Assembly: GCA_036003365.1 (NCBI GenBank)
Contig: DASYSL010000152.1
Location: forward strand, 1 to 32,834
From: DASYSL01 sp036003365
Lineage (GTDB): Bacteria > Eisenbacteria > RBG-16-71-46 > DASYSL01
Direction of reading: 5' to 3'
DNA: 32,834 nt
Below the pieces are notes generated by a model. It saw only the letters and a list, made by a program, of their open reading frames with translations, made no database searches and was not told the origin of the DNA. The stretch's first letter is position 1; every line of letters starts with the position of its first letter. Shown here one piece after another: positions 21,064 to 28,887 of this stretch. A program made the translations under genes and the position numbers.

Positions 21064-22121
21064 GAGCTTTCTCCCGCCGGTAGCTCGAGCCGCACGAGAT
21101 AGGAGTCGGCGCCCGCCGTGGCATCGAGCCGGGCGTCGGCGCCGAACAAAGTGCGCAGGCGCCCGGCGACGTTGCGAAGCCCAACCCCGGCGCCGGGGCG
21201 GCTCTGGCCGTCGGGGTCGCGCGGATTGGACACCGAGACGCGTAGCCGCGCGCCCTCGCACTTGGCCTCGATGCGAATCGTGCCCCCTTCCAGCCTCTGG
21301 GCGATGCCGTGGCGCACCGCGTTCTCGACCAGCGGCTGCAACAGGAGGGGAGGAACGGCGGCGCTCAGCGCCGGCTCGTCCACGTCGCGCTCGACGCGCA
21401 GACGGGAGCCGAAACGCACCTGCTCGACACGCAAGTAACCCTCCGCCAAATCGAGCTCTTCGGACAGCGGAATGCGCTCGCGCTGCCCGAGCACCAAAGT
21501 GCGGCGCAGGAAGTCGGCCAGCTCGATGCACATGCGGCGTGCGCTCGCCGGATCCGACGAGGTGAGCGCGCTGATCGAATTCAAGCTATTGAAGAGGAAA
21601 TGCGGATCGATTTGTGCGCGCAAAGCCCGCAGCTCGGCCTCGCGCGCCTGCACGAGCAGCTCGAGGGCGCGCTGCTCGGCGAGCCGCGAAGCGGCCACCA
21701 CCGCAGCCAGATAGTGCACCGCCGCCGATAGCGCGTAGAACAGGATGCCGACGAGGAACAAGCCCGGGAAGAGCGCGTTGTAGCGTGCCCCGGCGCCCTG
21801 CCAACCGGGGATACGCTCGAGTGCCGCCACCCAACCGCGCCCGATGACGAGCCACATGGCGCTCGAGAACAGGGCGGCGGTGACGTGCGTGAGCAGGAAT
21901 CCCGGGGTGCCGGCCTTCGCGATCGGCTGGGCGCGCGCCGGGTACCAGGCTGCCAGGCACACGAAGGCGAGGACGGCGCAAAGTCCATTGGCGTCCGCCC
22001 ACGCCTCGAATGCTGGAATGTGCGCGAGGTAATGAAGAGCCAGCCCGAACAGCGCCGCCACCGGGATCCAAGCTCCCAGGTAGAGAGCCAGCCACGAGGG
22101 GCGCGACAGAATCGGATGCAT
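21060..22121 (-). CDS. LytS/YehU-type sensor histidine kinase
   Basis: 353 residues from the ATG at 22121, one base after the LiaF-like stop plus spacer. Four hydrophobic segments in the first 145 residues (about 10-30, 45-60, 75-94, 118-143) form an intramembrane sensor with little outside the membrane. Then the His_kinase (PF06580) domain with H174 in QIDPHFLFNSLNS, followed by an HATPase with N267 in LVENAVRHGI and the G-box GAGVGLRNVAGRL. Kinases of this layout sense envelope state. The adjacent LiaF-like gene suggests inhibition by a membrane partner, as in LiaFSR, although LiaS itself belongs to another kinase family. Confidence 0.94.
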   Translation of the reverse strand: MHPILSRPSWLALYLGAWIPVAALFGLALHYLAHIPAFEAWADANGLCAVLAFVCLAAWYPARAQPIAKAGTPGFLLTHVTAALFSSAMWLVIGRGWVAALERIPGWQGAGARYNALFPGLFLVGILFYALSAAVHYLAAVVAASRLAEQRALELLVQAREAELRALRAQIDPHFLFNSLNSISALTSSDPASARRMCIELADFLRRTLVLGQRERIPLSEELDLAEGYLRVEQVRFGSRLRVERDVDEPALSAAVPPLLLQPLVENAVRHGIAQRLEGGTIRIEAKCEGARLRVSVSNPRDPDGQSRPGAGVGLRNVAGRLRTLFGADARLDATAGADSYLVRLELPAGESS

Positions 22122-22122
22122 T

Positions 22123-22866
22123 TCAGTTCTTCACCTCGACTCCACCCATGACGACCATGCCCTTCACACGGAGACGCTTCTCGTTGGGTTGCACCGGCTC
22201 CGACCTAGGCGCGAGATTACCGATGCCGGCGACGACGTTCGGCGTCTCACGCCGCGTGTCGGCGAAGCCGCCGAGCAGCGGAACGCCGGTCACTTCCACC
22301 GTCCAGTCGGCCGGCACCTTGATTTCCACGCCGCCCCAGAAGGCGAAGCAGTCGATCACCGCGACCGTGCCCGGCCTGATCGAAGCATTTCGCAGATCGA
22401 GGTCGCAGCCACCCAGGATGGCGGTTGCGTCACCGCCTTGGAAGTCCTGCGAGGTGATCTTGCGCTCCACGCCGCCCAGGATGGCGAAAGCGGTCAACGA
22501 TCCCGCGCTCGAGACCCGGTCGCCCCCGCAGTTGCTCCCGCCCCACATGAGGCCCCGGAACACCATGACGAGCCCGCCGACGACGATGAAGCCGGGCCAC
22601 ACGTAACGCCAATCGAGATCGAACCAGTGGAACTCGTGGATCAAGAAGAACCCGCCCAGCGCCATGAGGAAGAGCGCTCCGACGATGCTGCGGTTGCCAG
22701 GCGAGAACAGTCGGACCGTGCCGATCAGGATGAGGAAGACCGGCCAGAAGCGCCACACCGAGCCGATATTGATCACGCCCATCTGATCGAGCAGGAACAG
22801 CACTCCCATCCAGGCGATGAACAGGCCGAAGATGATGCGGCCCACGTGCACTCTGTTTTCTCCCAT
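22123..22866 (-). CDS. LiaF-like membrane protein (DUF5668 plus LiaF C-terminal domain)
   Basis: 247 residues from the ATG at 22866 (AAGGAGG upstream). Membrane part: GRIIFGLFIAWMGVLFLL, FWPVFLILIGTVRLF, SIVGALFLMALGGFFLI and YVWPGFIVVGGLVMVF, the repeated W-P-x-hydrophobic pattern of DUF5668. Then a parallel beta-helix-like C-terminal domain with repeated turns (LTAFAILGGVERK, ATAILGGCDLDL, DCFAFWGGVEIKV, VVMGGVEVKN), characteristic of LiaF-like/cell-wall-active antibiotics response proteins. In Firmicutes LiaF keeps the sensor kinase off until envelope stress. Here it is directly upstream of a LytS kinase and LytTR regulator, forming a three-component module. Confidence 0.92.
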   Translation of the reverse strand: MGENRVHVGRIIFGLFIAWMGVLFLLDQMGVINIGSVWRFWPVFLILIGTVRLFSPGNRSIVGALFLMALGGFFLIHEFHWFDLDWRYVWPGFIVVGGLVMVFRGLMWGGSNCGGDRVSSAGSLTAFAILGGVERKITSQDFQGGDATAILGGCDLDLRNASIRPGTVAVIDCFAFWGGVEIKVPADWTVEVTGVPLLGGFADTRRETPNVVAGIGNLAPRSEPVQPNEKRLRVKGMVVMGGVEVKN

Positions 22867-22893
22867 GACTTCCTCCTTCGCGGCCGGGTCTCA

Positions 22894-22934
22894 CCCGGAT
22901 TTGGCTTCCCGGGCTCGGCCCGGATTCGACTTCC
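22894..22934. promoter_or_regulatory. two 16-bp direct repeats upstream of the LiaF-like gene
   Basis: CCCGGATTTGGCTTCC (22894-22909) and CCCGGATTCGACTTCC (22919-22934) agree at 14 of 16 positions, 25 bases apart, and lie 28-68 bases before the LiaF-like start. LytTR regulators bind imperfect direct repeats, so this may be the autoregulatory site of the module. The spacing is larger than the usual LytTR spacing of about 21-22 bases. Confidence 0.4.
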
Positions 22935-23032
22935 AAGATCGGCGAGTCGCGCCCGCCCTACTGCCTCCGTTCGGCCGCCGAACGCCGGGTTTCGGTGAAC
23001 GCCCCGGTTGGGTCGGCGAACGGCGGAACGCC

Positions 23033-23314
23033 TTAGGCCTTCACGAAGATCCCGATGAGGACCCGCGCCACGCGCAGGGCGAGGCTGCCGCGTTTCGGGC
23101 GGACCGCAGGAGCCGGCTTGCGCTCTCGCACGAGCGGCCCATCCGGCGTCGGCTTGGTGACCCAGCGGATCATCGCGACCCCGCCCAGCAACAGGACGAG
23201 CGGCCAGAGAAAGCCCCACGGCAGCTCGATGACGTGAAACGCGTTCAGGAGAAGGGTCAAGCCGACCGTGATCAGGAGAATCCGTCCCGTTCGCACTCTG
23301 CCTCGCGATTGCAT
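23033..23314 (-). CDS. small DUF5668/LiaI-like membrane protein
   Basis: 93 residues from the ATG at 23314, with GGGAGG seven bases upstream; the longer frame to 23497 has no membrane-protein character before this Met. Basic start (MQSRGRVRTGR), two hydrophobic segments (ILLITVGLTLLLNAFHVI and WGFLWPLVLLLGGVAMI) with the W-P motif seen in the LiaF-like protein downstream, then a Lys/Arg/Pro-rich cytosolic tail. It resembles LiaI or the membrane half of LiaF and precedes that gene by 166 bases on the same strand. Probably part of the same envelope-stress module. Confidence 0.75.
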   Translation of the reverse strand: MQSRGRVRTGRILLITVGLTLLLNAFHVIELPWGFLWPLVLLLGGVAMIRWVTKPTPDGPLVRERKPAPAVRPKRGSLALRVARVLIGIFVKA

Positions 23315-23439
23315 CCTTCCGCCTCCCGACGCCGGGCCCGCGCCCGACCACGTGAAGGAGCATCGGCGAGAATGCGCGCGCATTCCGCGCTCAATCGGTG
23401 AGCGTGGCCTGGATGTCGGTGAGCGGCGCGGGGGGTCGG

Positions 23440-23916
23440 TCAATGGTGGCGCGAGGCGGAGTCGGCGGGCGCGTGCGCGTCGTAGACGCGATGCCATTCC
23501 GAAATCGCGCCGCCGATCACGCCACCGACAAAACCCCCGATGAAGACTCCGCTCGCGCCGGCGATCACCGGACCGACGTCGTGGCCCGAGGCGGCGGCGG
23601 CGGCGAGCGAGATGCCGCCGACGATCATCCCGATCACCATTCCGTGGTGTCTTGCGGTGCGGCGAAGGTCGATGCGCTGGATGTCGGAGTAGGAGAGCGC
23701 CAAGCGCTCGGACGCGCCTTGCAGGAGCAAGGTATCCGCGCGATTGGTGACGAACCTCCCCTCGGTCGTGCGCTCGAGGGAGTGAACGCGCAGCGCTTGG
23801 CCGGGAAGGATGCGATCGATCGCATCGGCGCGCCGATCGAGGGGCTCGGCGGCCACCGTCGAACAGAGGAGGAAAAGACTCACCGCCACGATCATCGCAA
23901 GAGTTGGTGCTCGCAT
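23440..23916 (-). CDS. exported hypothetical protein with glycine-rich membrane segment
   Basis: 158 residues, ATG at 23916. Signal peptide (MRAPTLAMIVAVSLFLLCSTVAA), a 70-residue soluble part (PGQALRVHSLERTTEGRFVTN, ERLALSYSDIQRIDLRRTAR), which reads like a small beta domain that sets a threshold or ligand contact, then one or two Gly/Ala-rich hydrophobic segments (MVIGMIVGGISLAAAAA; VFIGGFVGGVIGGAI) like the glycine-zipper proteins of the envelope. I do not recognise a named family. It begins one base after the stop of the lipoprotein gene upstream, and that protein has the same general plan, so the two are probably functionally linked. Confidence 0.72.
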   Translation of the reverse strand: MRAPTLAMIVAVSLFLLCSTVAAEPLDRRADAIDRILPGQALRVHSLERTTEGRFVTNRADTLLLQGASERLALSYSDIQRIDLRRTARHHGMVIGMIVGGISLAAAAASGHDVGPVIAGASGVFIGGFVGGVIGGAISEWHRVYDAHAPADSASRHH

Positions 23917-23917
23917 G

Positions 23918-24379
23918 TCAGTCCGTCCCCTCGCTGAGCACGATGGCGATGAACAGGAGAACCGTGCCGGAGAAGAGGAGGGCGGTCACGATTCCCAGGC
24001 CCAGCACGCCGGTCTTGCTGGGGTCATTGGCGCGGTAGAGAAGCGTCGTCACGTCCGAGCGCGCCAAGCGCAGGGTCACCGGCTGTTTGTCCTCCGGATC
24101 TCCCGAGGCCTCGGCCCCGGGCACGGCGGGCTTGCGCCGGCCTCGAAGCTCGAGCGAGTCGCGCCCGGCGCCGACCCAGTGCGCCTTGCCCTGAAAGGCG
24201 TGAAAGACGCCCTCGGGTGAAGAGTAGCCCTCGATGGCGAGTCCCGATGACCCCGCGAGCATCTGCGACTCATAGGAAGGGTCGGGGCTCAAGGGCGCGC
24301 GGCTCAGGGACGAGCACCCGGCGAGAGTCGAGACGAGGAGGATGACTCCCAGATACCGTGTCGTGCGCGGAATCGGCAT
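23918..24379 (-). CDS. hypothetical lipoprotein with C-terminal membrane segment
   Basis: 153 residues from the ATG at 24379; no strong ribosome binding site is visible. The signal ends in a good lipobox (VSTLAGC, Cys22). The soluble part has FQGKAHWVGAGRDSLELRG and KQPVTLRLARSDVTTLLYR, the latter parallel to LALSYSDIQRIDL of the next gene (strand, then Ser-Asp-hydrophobic, then basic). A single hydrophobic segment follows (GVLGLGIVTALLFSGTVLLFIAIVL). Family unknown. It is co-transcribed with the 23440-23916 gene. Confidence 0.72.
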   Translation of the reverse strand: MPIPRTTRYLGVILLVSTLAGCSSLSRAPLSPDPSYESQMLAGSSGLAIEGYSSPEGVFHAFQGKAHWVGAGRDSLELRGRRKPAVPGAEASGDPEDKQPVTLRLARSDVTTLLYRANDPSKTGVLGLGIVTALLFSGTVLLFIAIVLSEGTD

Positions 24380-24429
24380 GGGGGTCGGAGCCTAGCAGCC
24401 GGTTCTCTCGCCGGTCCAGGTCGCTTGCG

Positions 24430-24446
24430 ACTTTGTATAACAAAGT
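24430..24446. promoter_or_regulatory. operator-like palindrome upstream of creD
   Basis: ACTTTG, five bases, CAAAGT: perfect 6-bp arms, 41 bases before the creD start, in an AT-rich patch that stands out from the GC-rich surroundings. TACTAT just after it (24446-24451) may be a -10 box. In many bacteria creD lies beside a small winged-helix regulator gene; none is present here, so the protein that reads this site would be encoded elsewhere. Confidence 0.55.
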
Positions 24447-24486
24447 ACTATGCTGTTAGGAGTCATTGCCCTGGAGGACCCCTGAC

Positions 24487-25842
24487 ATGCTGAACGAAAT
24501 GGGCGCCGTGGCGCGCCGCTCGCCGATGATTCGCCTGTTCACCGTGGGTTTTCTCGCCTTGCTGCTCCAGATTCCCGTCATCCTCATCGCGATGCTGGTA
24601 TCGGAGCGGCGCGAGCGCCGCACCGAGGCCGTGAAAGAGGTCTCGCTCAAGTGGGGCGGGACGCAATCGGTGACCGGGCCCGCCCTCGTCGTGCCGTATC
24701 ACGTGCGGGCCAACGAAGTCCCACCCGGTGGCAGCGCGGTTTTCCCCGTAGCCTCGGGCCGAGCCGTGTTCCTCCCCGAGCGCCTCGAGTTGACCGGCAA
24801 GCTGACGCCGGAGATCCGCCACCGCGGCATCTTCTCGATCCCGGTCTATACGCTGAGCCTGGAGACGCGCGGGCGCTTCGCGCCGCCGGATTGGGCCGCG
24901 CTCGGCATCGATCCCGCCGACGCCGATTGGAAAGACGCCTACCTCGCGATCTCGATCGCCGACACCCGGGCCATCCAGAAACTCACCGATCTGCAGTGGG
25001 GCACGGCACGCTCGCCCTTCTTGCCGAGCGCCGGCGAGTTCCACGGCGGCCGGCCTGGCGTGCATGCACCGGTCCCGGGGCCGCCGGGCGCACAGGGCGC
25101 CGATTTCGCTTTCTCGGCCGTGCTCAACGGCACGCAAGGCATCTACTTCGCGCCGTTCGGCAAGCAAACCGAGGTGCGCCTCGAGTCGTCGTGGCCGAGC
25201 CCGAGCTTCCAGGGCAACTGGATTCCAGCGCGCCGCAACATCACGGATCATGGGTTCGTCGCCGAGTGGTCGATCTCCGATCTCGGACGCGACTTCCCCC
25301 AGGCTTGGCGCGATGTCGACGCGTACTCGCGTCAGGCCGACGCCGCGCGCTTCGGTCTCGACCTCATGCAGAGCGTGGATTCTTACCGCATGGCGGAGCG
25401 CAGTGTGAAATACGCGATCCTCTTCCTCCTGCTCACGCTCGGGAGCGTGTGGCTGGCCGAGATCCTCGGGCGCTTGCTCGTGCATCCGATCCAGTACTGC
25501 CTGCTGGGCGCGGCCCTCGTGCTCTTCTACCTGCTCGAGCTCGCGCTTTCGGAGCACCTCGGATTCACGGCGGCGTATGTCATCGCCACCGCCGCCATCG
25601 TGGTCATGGTCGGCTGCTACGGCGCCGTCGTCCTGCACAGCGTCAAGCGCGCGGCCTGGCTCGGGGCGGGCGTCGCAGCGCTCTACGGCTATCTGTACGT
25701 CGTTCTCACCAACGAGGACGACGCGCTTCTGGTGGGGGCGATCGGTCTGTTCGTCCTGCTCGCGGCGGTGATGTACGTCACCCGTCGCGTGGACTGGTTC
25801 CGTATCGAGGGCCCGCGCGGCGAGATGAAGCCGGCGGCCTAG
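24487..25842 (+). CDS. creD: CreD family inner-membrane protein
   Basis: 451 residues from the ATG at 24487 (GGAGG nine bases upstream; a TTG at 24466 is possible). One N-terminal membrane helix (LFTVGFLALLLQIPVILIAML), the family motif SERRERRTEAVKEVSLKWGG with TGPALVVPY, a long periplasmic domain rich in beta strands, then RSVKYAILFLLLTLGSVWLAEI and four or five further helices to the end, including HPIQYCLLGAALVLFYLLELALSEH. All are CreD hallmarks. CreD is a cell-envelope integrity protein of the CreBC regulon in enterobacteria and confers colicin and beta-lactam phenotypes; its molecular function is unknown. No CreBC pair is present here. Confidence 0.95.
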   Translation: MLNEMGAVARRSPMIRLFTVGFLALLLQIPVILIAMLVSERRERRTEAVKEVSLKWGGTQSVTGPALVVPYHVRANEVPPGGSAVFPVASGRAVFLPERLELTGKLTPEIRHRGIFSIPVYTLSLETRGRFAPPDWAALGIDPADADWKDAYLAISIADTRAIQKLTDLQWGTARSPFLPSAGEFHGGRPGVHAPVPGPPGAQGADFAFSAVLNGTQGIYFAPFGKQTEVRLESSWPSPSFQGNWIPARRNITDHGFVAEWSISDLGRDFPQAWRDVDAYSRQADAARFGLDLMQSVDSYRMAERSVKYAILFLLLTLGSVWLAEILGRLLVHPIQYCLLGAALVLFYLLELALSEHLGFTAAYVIATAAIVVMVGCYGAVVLHSVKRAAWLGAGVAALYGYLYVVLTNEDDALLVGAIGLFVLLAAVMYVTRRVDWFRIEGPRGEMKPAA

Positions 25843-25882
25843 CGGGGGCGGCCTAGCGGGGGTAGCGGGGGCGGCCTAGCGG
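25833..25882. repeat. short tandem repeat overlapping the creD stop codon
   Basis: GGCGGCCTAGCGGG occurs at 25833-25846 and 25847-25860; after the partial copy TAGCGGGGG (25863-25871) a third near-copy, GGCGGCCTAGCGGT, starts at 25870. The creD stop (25840-25842) is within the first copy, so extra in-phase or out-of-phase TAG triplets follow. Likely replication slippage; function not evident. Confidence 0.6.
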
Positions 25883-25904
25883 TGGCCGGGCCGCGATCGC
25901 GAGA

Positions 25905-27428
25905 TCAGCTCGCGGGAGCCGGCGCGAACATCAGGAGCTCGAGCTGGCCGTATTTCACGCCGATGCCGGCCATCTCGCGCAGGCGCTCGATGAGTCGCGC
26001 CAGCCCCTGCGTGTCGAGAGCGCAATACACCCGGAGATTCTCGCGCAGCCGGGCGCGCTCCTCGGCGGTCAACGTCTCAGGCGCGAAGATGAGCGTGTTG
26101 AGGCGCACGCTCGCCAGCTCGCCGTCGGCGATCTCGAGACCGCCGTAGGCGTCCTCCTCCATGAGGGCCGGATACACCGACTTGAGGCCGAAGCTGCCGG
26201 CGAAACGCGGGTGATAGATGTTCTCGCGCACCAGCGGCAGCGCGTCGAAGAGCTTCTTCTCGATGGCGACGAGCTCGTCTTTGTATTCGGGCGCTCCGAG
26301 AGCCAGCATGCGCAGGCAATCGCGCTCGAAGGGCGAGTTGTAAGCCACCACGCTCCTGGCCGAGCGGCAGGCTTCGATCACGCGCCGCGCCATCTCGGGG
26401 CGCGGATCGTCCGCGCCTTCGGTGAGCCACTCGAAATGCTGGGTGGCGTAGCCGTCGCGCACCACGTCGCAGCTAAACTGGACGGGAACACGATCGTAGG
26501 GCCGGCAGCCGCTCCACATGGGAATGGCCGGCGAGATGGTCTCGAAATCCAGATACGCGGTCGGCGACTCGATGCGCTCGAGGGCGGCGCGCAGCGAGGG
26601 TTCGAAGATCGGCCGGCCGCTCTTCACCGAGCGGATCTGGCGCGCCTGAATGGCGGTGAGCGGGAAGTCGGCCGGGATGTCGCGCAACGACGTGACGCCC
26701 GCCGCCTCGAGCTGCGGCACGCGCGAGGATCCGTAGTACAGCGTGCTCACGTGGAATTCGGGCTTGGCCGCCCAGCAGCGACTCATGAATGGGCAAGGGT
26801 GCGGCTTGAGACAATGATCCCCAGGCTTCACCTCGGGGATCGGGCCGGCCACCATGGCGAGCTGCTCGGCGATCTGTCCGGGCAGCCGCGGAATCGCCGC
26901 CTCGACCGGACGCGTGACGTCCTCGCGCGTGAACAGATTGCCGAGCTCGGGATACACGCAGTCGCGATTCAAATGCATGATCTCGACGCGCTCGACGGGA
27001 ATGCCGGCGCTCCGTGCGGCGAACACCTGCACGGCGGCATCGGGGATGTGCTCTTCCTTCACCTTGGTCGACGATTTCACTTCCGTGAGATGAAAGCTCG
27101 CGCCTTTGCGCTCGAGGATGTCGATGGCGGCGTAGACGCCGTCGCCCTGGAACGAGCCTTCGTAGACGACGGGCGCTCCGCCCGCGAGCGCTTTCTGTGT
27201 GGCGTCGATGCGGTCGCGCTTGCGGTCGAAGGGGAGATCGATGAGCGCGCCGCCGGGCACGAACGTGCGCGCCATCTCACCCACCTCGTGCCCTTGATCG
27301 AAGATGAACTGCTGCTTGACGTCCACCGCCAGCTCGGGCGCATCGGGCTCGTGCACCTTCCACCACAGCTGGCGGTGACACTGGAGTCCTGCGAGGAACC
27401 GGGACTTGGACAAGCTCGTGACGGCCAT
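25905..27428 (-). CDS. DUF2779 protein: Cas4-like nuclease domain plus DEDD-type exonuclease-like domain
   Basis: 507 residues from the ATG at 27428 (GGAGGAGG upstream). N-terminal half is like Cas4/PD-(D/E)XK nucleases: SKSRFLAGLQCHRQLWW (C17), GHEVGEM (H47), D103 in AIDILER, E116 and K118 in LTEVKSS, then C206, C212 and C218. With C17 these form a four-Cys set like the 4Fe-4S cluster of Cas4 and AddB-type nucleases. C-terminal half is DUF2779: AYLDFETISPAIPMW (D294, E296), VAYNSPFERDCL, YCALDTQGL (D472), the acidic motifs of DnaQ-like 3'-5' exonucleases. A two-nuclease protein, likely for DNA repair or defence. No cas genes are nearby. It diverges from the PDZ-hydrolase gene; the 121-base gap has AT-rich TATAAA boxes readable in both directions (27466-27473). 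Confidence 0.9.
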   Translation of the reverse strand: MAVTSLSKSRFLAGLQCHRQLWWKVHEPDAPELAVDVKQQFIFDQGHEVGEMARTFVPGGALIDLPFDRKRDRIDATQKALAGGAPVVYEGSFQGDGVYAAIDILERKGASFHLTEVKSSTKVKEEHIPDAAVQVFAARSAGIPVERVEIMHLNRDCVYPELGNLFTREDVTRPVEAAIPRLPGQIAEQLAMVAGPIPEVKPGDHCLKPHPCPFMSRCWAAKPEFHVSTLYYGSSRVPQLEAAGVTSLRDIPADFPLTAIQARQIRSVKSGRPIFEPSLRAALERIESPTAYLDFETISPAIPMWSGCRPYDRVPVQFSCDVVRDGYATQHFEWLTEGADDPRPEMARRVIEACRSARSVVAYNSPFERDCLRMLALGAPEYKDELVAIEKKLFDALPLVRENIYHPRFAGSFGLKSVYPALMEEDAYGGLEIADGELASVRLNTLIFAPETLTAEERARLRENLRVYCALDTQGLARLIERLREMAGIGVKYGQLELLMFAPAPAS

Positions 27429-27549
27429 GAAGCCTCCTCCGGGGGCGACCGGATCGATGGCTCCTTTTATAAAGAGGGGGTAGGACACAATTTTCTGACT
27501 GGGCTCCCGGGCGGGGGTCCGTGCGATGATCCGCCCTCTCGGAGGAGCC

Positions 27550-28887
27550 ATGAAAAAAGCGCTGCTTTCCCTGGTTTTGCTCATCCTCTGGCTCGGCCCG
27601 GCCCAGGCCGCCGGCCTGCCGCGAAAGAGCATGCTGGGCCTCGCGGTCGGGCCGGTGCCGGCCGATTCGGCGGGCGATTACGGGCTGACTGGCGATGCCG
27701 GCATGCGGGTGAACGGCACGGTCCCGGGCGGGCCCGCGGACAAGGCCGGATTTCGCGCCGGCGACATCGTTCTGACTGAGAATGGCCAGCCCGCGAAGCT
27801 CACCGGCTTCGTCGATCACGTCGCCCGCACACCGGCCGGAACCACTCTCCACTTCCAGGTGCTGCGAGCCGGCAAGAAGATCACCGTCTCACCGGTTCTC
27901 GCCGAGAAGCCGCGCGATCCGGGCACAGCCGACTACCGCGTGGAGTACGACGATGTGGCGAGCGTGGGCGGACGCGTGCGCACGATCACGAGCCACCCGC
28001 GCTCGGCTGGGCGCCATCCGGCGCTGTTCTTCATCCCGGGGCTCACGCCCGCCTCATGCGACTTCCGGCTCGACAGTGATGCGCTCGACGCCAACACCCT
28101 CTATGAGATGGCGAAGGGCGGCTTCGTCACCTTCCGTGTCGACAAGCCCGGCTCGGGCGACAGCGAAGGCGGCCCGTACGCCAAGCTCGATTTCGACACC
28201 GAGGCCGATGCCTATCGCCAAGGCTTGCGCGCGCTCAAGCGCATGCCCGACGTGGACACGACGCGCATCTTCCTCTTTGGCCACAGCATGGGTGGCTGCT
28301 TCGCGCCGCTCATCGCGAGCGAGAACCCGGTGCGCGGCATCGCGGTGTACGGCACGGTGGGGCGTACCTGGCACGAATACCTATTGGATGTGACGCGTTA
28401 TCAAGGGCTGCTTTCGGGAACGTCGTACGCCGCCGTGGACGACACCGTGCGACTGGTGTCGCGGATGCTCACCATGGTGCTGGACGAGAACCAGTCCCCC
28501 GAGCAAGTGCGCGCCGCGCATCCGGAGCTCGCCGCGCTGGTCGACCAGACGTTCCCCGGTGATCTGTACTTCGGTCGCACGCTCGAGTTCTGGCGGCAGC
28601 TCGAGCGCACCAACTTCGCCGATCTATGGACGCGCAGCGGCGCGCGCGTGCTCGCCGTGCACGGCGCCAGCGATTTCGTGAGCTATGCGCCCGACCATGA
28701 GCTGATCGCCCAGATCATCGAAGCCGCGCACCCGGGATGGGGTCGCTACGTGAGCCTTCCAGCCTCCGACCATTGGTTCAAAGACTGGGCGACGGAAAAA
28801 GACAGCCAGAACAACGTCAACACGGGGAAGACCAATCCCGCGTTCACCAAGCTGCTTCGGGATTGGATGGCGGGGGTGGGAAGCTGA
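27550..28887 (+). CDS. exported PDZ-domain alpha/beta hydrolase
   Basis: 445 residues from the ATG at 27550 (GGAGGAG just upstream). Signal peptide MKKALLSLVLLILWLGPAQAA; PDZ domain about 28-118 (GMRVNGTVPGGPADKAGFRAGDIVL is the carboxylate-binding and core region); then an alpha/beta hydrolase domain with FFIPGLTPAS, FRVDKPGSGDSEGG, nucleophile S246 in FGHSMGGC, D375 in HGASDFVS and H408 in SDHWFKDW. PDZ fused to a hydrolase suggests binding of C-terminal peptides or oligomerisation before hydrolysis. Substrate unknown; peptide or ester bonds of envelope components are possible. Its last 44 bases overlap the end of the convergent DUF1810 gene. Confidence 0.92.
   Translation: MKKALLSLVLLILWLGPAQAAGLPRKSMLGLAVGPVPADSAGDYGLTGDAGMRVNGTVPGGPADKAGFRAGDIVLTENGQPAKLTGFVDHVARTPAGTTLHFQVLRAGKKITVSPVLAEKPRDPGTADYRVEYDDVASVGGRVRTITSHPRSAGRHPALFFIPGLTPASCDFRLDSDALDANTLYEMAKGGFVTFRVDKPGSGDSEGGPYAKLDFDTEADAYRQGLRALKRMPDVDTTRIFLFGHSMGGCFAPLIASENPVRGIAVYGTVGRTWHEYLLDVTRYQGLLSGTSYAAVDDTVRLVSRMLTMVLDENQSPEQVRAAHPELAALVDQTFPGDLYFGRTLEFWRQLERTNFADLWTRSGARVLAVHGASDFVSYAPDHELIAQIIEAAHPGWGRYVSLPASDHWFKDWATEKDSQNNVNTGKTNPAFTKLLRDWMAGVGS

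Noticed and set aside
22969..23032. GAACGCC repeats and GTTCGG-CCG-CCGAAC between the small membrane protein and LiaF-like gene
   Set aside because: Irregular spacing (17, 21, 8) and simple GC-rich words; may be part of a weak terminator but not distinct from background.
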